Source of the DNA: Aphis gossypii
Lineage: Eukaryota > Arthropoda > Insecta > Hemiptera > Aphididae
Assembly: GCF_020184175.1 (NCBI RefSeq)
Contig: NC_065533.1
Coordinates: 42,818,351-42,882,350, forward strand
Direction of reading: 5' to 3'
Length of the DNA stretch: 64,000 nt
Each line of letters opens with the position of its first letter. The stretch's first letter is position 1. This document shows, piece after piece, positions 60,721 to 64,000 of this stretch. The translations under genes and the position numbers were made by a program. The notes beneath the pieces were generated by a model. The model made no database searches and was not told where the DNA came from. It was given only the letters and a program-made list of their open reading frames with translations.

Positions 60721-63700
60721 TAACTTACTAATGTATTAAAATACCTACTCGAAACCCCAAAACAATTTAAATGAAATAATATCAAACAGCATACCTACCG
60801 CATACGCGCAAGATATTTAGAATTATATTTGAATTTCTGATATGGACAAAAGGTTAATATTTAATAAAAATGTTGTATTTTTATGGAAGATTTATAAGTT
60901 TTAATTTTTTTTTAATCACATAAATACAACAAAACACCTTATACAATAATTTATTGTTTATTCAATATTTAATATTACAGCTCCCAATTTTAAAGTAATT
61001 ATTTATTATTATAAATACTGATAATAATATTGTAATATTGATTTAAAAGAAATAAAACAAGGTACTTTTTTCTATGTCAAGACTTGTTGCGAACTTAGAA
61101 GATAAAACACATGTTTTCTTACATTTTCAAATGCTGGTGATTTTTATTTAGTTTTATTTTTTTGTAATAACTAGTGTTATCACCTATTTGAATTTATTAG
61201 GCAATTAATTTATTATGATTAAGTTGTGCCTTTAAATAAATTGTATAATAACGTTGATAACTTAAATAATATGTTTTTCTAATGTCGTGTACTCCGATTG
61301 CTCGAACGTATACCGAAATAAAGTAAAACCAAAAATGGCGTAAAAATTTACCTTTTTCTAAAAGTGGATATGTAAACTACGGCAAAAAAAAAATTAAGAT
61401 TATAAATCTGTGACAAAACCGATAAGATACATTATACAAACTGTGGCAATTTATTTTATATACTTTCTATATACACTATATATACGATATTCTATAATAT
61501 ACCGTGTATCATTTAATTAGGTATAATGCATGTTATGACAGTTATAAGCGTAGACTCTTAGAGTAATAGGCGTAAAAATAAAAAAAAACCAATTTTTAAA
61601 ATTGAAAAATATATTATTATTAAAAATATTTTTTAAAAATCATATAATCAAAAAAAAAAAAAAATTTGACCATTAAATAATTTAATTACTTTGTTTAAAA
61701 AATGTAGCGAACAACAGTTATTATCTAATATAATATTTGACTACATATCGTCCAACATAAATATTTAGTTGTTTAACATCTATCAATTCAATTATAATTT
61801 AAATATATAAATAAACTTATTTTAAAATCCTTAATTAGGGTTCGTGAAGCATAAAATATGTATATAATTTAAATTTCCATTTTCACTTACGTTGTTGAAT
61901 TGTTTTATAATTGAATCTTGATGATAATATGGTCTGTATTGAATTACCTTTATAAACTGCTAAAAGTTAGCTCAAATGAATCTAAAATACATGTTCATGT
62001 ATTTTTTATTATACACAAGTAGTTCGTCAATATTTTGAATGTTAAGTATAGTAAAGTTATTAATTAATTTAATTTAAACACTCGTCTGTTGACGAGCAAT
62101 GGTAGATATTATTTTTAACATTCTATAATTAAAAGAAGTTGACACTTTTTTTTAACATTGCATACTTCATTTTATACTACTATATTATACTACATTAAAA
62201 TGTATCCTCTTATCTGGGTGATGCGTGATAAGGATAAACCAACAAGCTCTTAACATATTATTATAATACATTTCGAATGAACTTATATATTATATATATT
62301 GCTCAGAGTCGCGTTTCAAGTACAACTGCACTGTACCAATAGCATTAAGAAATCTTAAATTTTATACTCAAAAATACATTATTTCTTTTATACAATATTA
62401 ATATGTAATACTTCGAATTTACATGTATGAAAAAATAAATACTTGTGTTTCAATTATTAATATTATTAGCTTTTAAAAGTTAAAATTTTTAAAAATACTA
62501 AAAAAAAATCAATTTTTATCATCACAAATGGGGTTTAATATTCATATTATTAAAAAACAAAATATAATCCAAACACTAAATAAATCGCGAATACTCGTAT
62601 ATTTGTATTTTACAAATATCATAAAATATAAGTAAATTAAAATATGATTATTTTATGACAAGAGTTAGTTTGATATTAAAGTATACTTCAATTCACAAAT
62701 AGTAATAATACAGCAACACAATGTGTTATTATTGCATACTTTATTTAGATACATTTTATAATATGAATAATAAAAAAATAATTCTGGTGACATTTTAAAT
62801 TCTGAGTGTAGCAATAAAATGTACTAGTTTTACAATAATGATGTGTGATTTTGTTTAATTTTATGTATCGTTATTAAAAAGAAATAATATCATGTTCTTC
62901 CACATTAAGTGTGGTTTCTAATATTAAATTAGATCTAGTTGATATACTTTTTTTGGTGAAGGGGGGGGGGGCGTGAGAGTGGTAGGCAAAATTAGTTGTT
63001 AATGAAATCGAAGTTGTTTATTTGTTGCAATTCAAAAACTGTTTTTCACCAAATATTAGAATTTTTTAACACGCTAAATTTTTTTTAAATTAATTGTTTT
63101 TTGTGTTATATCAAGATATTTTAAATTTATTTTTGATTTATCTATAATGTTAAGCACTAATGAGTTTTATCACAAAATTAACTTCATTAAACTTATTTTA
63201 ATGTTAAATACAAATATTTTAAATAAACCGTAATAAAACATTTTGTGTAATTTCTTAAATCATAAATATGTAGTTATTGTAATATCATTTCTCATTTAGT
63301 TCTTAGAGAATCATGAGCTGAAATCATAACTTAGATATAATTTGATTCCTAAACATTAAAATATTGAAATCCTTAAATTTCCGTATATGTACACTACTTG
63401 AAACTTACAAAAAAAAAAAAAAACAAATTTATAATACATTTAGTCTAGAAAACAGAGAATGGTGGACATTAACATATATGGCAGAGTATCTGAATTACAG
63501 CAATTTATTATTTAGATATAATACAACCACTGAGTTCCAAACCTGGGACAAACATTATTTTTAAAGCATTTTAAAATATTCAGAAATTATATTATACTTC
63601 GTATAAACAGTAAATTTAAAAAATAATTTAGATGTAACGCTCTAATGATTTTGTATAGTATTTTTATTTTATTAAATGTTGACAAAAATCATTAAACTAA

Positions 63701-64000
63701 GTTAAAAATTGTGTAATAGTTTATATTTAAAGTTCATAAGCACAGTTTTCATTTATAAAATAGAAATAAAAGATCAAATTTACAAAATTTGACAAAATCT
63801 TGATTCATAAATTATTTTGTAGTTATAAAATTATAAAATTTTCAATTTAAATAGCTTAAGTTTGATATGTAATACAAATTTCCTTATAAGTTTTCCTTAT
63901 AGAAACCTTATAATATTAAAAATACAAACGCACAATTTATTTACTTATATATATGTGTACCTTTACACCTTCAAAGTTTAAATTTTGATGAATTCGGATT
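60721..64000. other. AT-rich stretch to window end
   Basis: No gene supported. The frame at 63364-63564 passes a poly-A tract and is unconvincing, though EWWTLTYMAEYLNY is slightly richer. Nothing else is visible. Confidence 0.6.
62961..62971 (+). repeat. G11 homopolymer
   Basis: Eleven G in a short GC-rich spot (GGTGAAG...GCGTGAGAG) within AT-rich DNA. Confidence 0.9.

Overview
The window looks like nuclear DNA of an insect, most likely an aphid or close hemipteran. It is strongly AT-rich, full of poly-A/poly-T runs and short microsatellites, and has no bacterial-style gene packing. The word TAGGTAC recurs far more often than base composition predicts, a texture I associate with aphid genomes (inference, not tested). 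No complete multi-exon gene can be read. About 90% of the window is intergenic or intronic DNA, with islands of higher GC, 100 bp to 1.5 kb long, that carry candidate exons, promoters or enhancers.

First half (1-33 kb). The AT-rich desert is broken by a CpG-containing patch at 10.7-12.7 kb, which holds an exon-like segment, a 16-bp palindrome and paired CACGTG boxes. An enhancer-like patch at 14.7-14.95 kb has a POU octamer as the loop of a 9-bp inverted repeat. Candidate exons with good splice signals lie at 9177-9242 and 17057-17167 (both + strand). A CpG island at 25.69-27.17 kb is the clearest promoter/5' exon region; it has ETS cores, GAGA tracts, an ACGCATGCGT palindrome, several ATG frames and a donor site at 26339. 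Just upstream, at 25059-25117, is a short retroposed fragment with a 10-bp target-site duplication.

Second half (33-64 kb). The best candidate coding exon is on the minus strand at 33613-33720: an ATG, 36 codons and a CAG|GTACGT donor. A decayed hAT-type transposase lies at 42424-42733. A 152-bp miniature inverted-repeat element with a perfect 8-bp target-site duplication lies at 58644-58795. A 1.1-kb GC-raised patch at 59.6-60.7 kb carries short ATG frames on both strands, including a second minus-strand ATG exon with a GTAAGC donor (60261-60293). It ends in the same phase as the 33.6-kb exon, so the two could be alternative first exons of one minus-strand gene.

Only the two target-site-duplicated insertions, the transposase remnant and the simple repeats are firm. 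Exons are inferred from local GC, open frame and splice consensus read by eye, and none was recognised as a named protein. Transcript evidence or comparison with related genomes would settle them.
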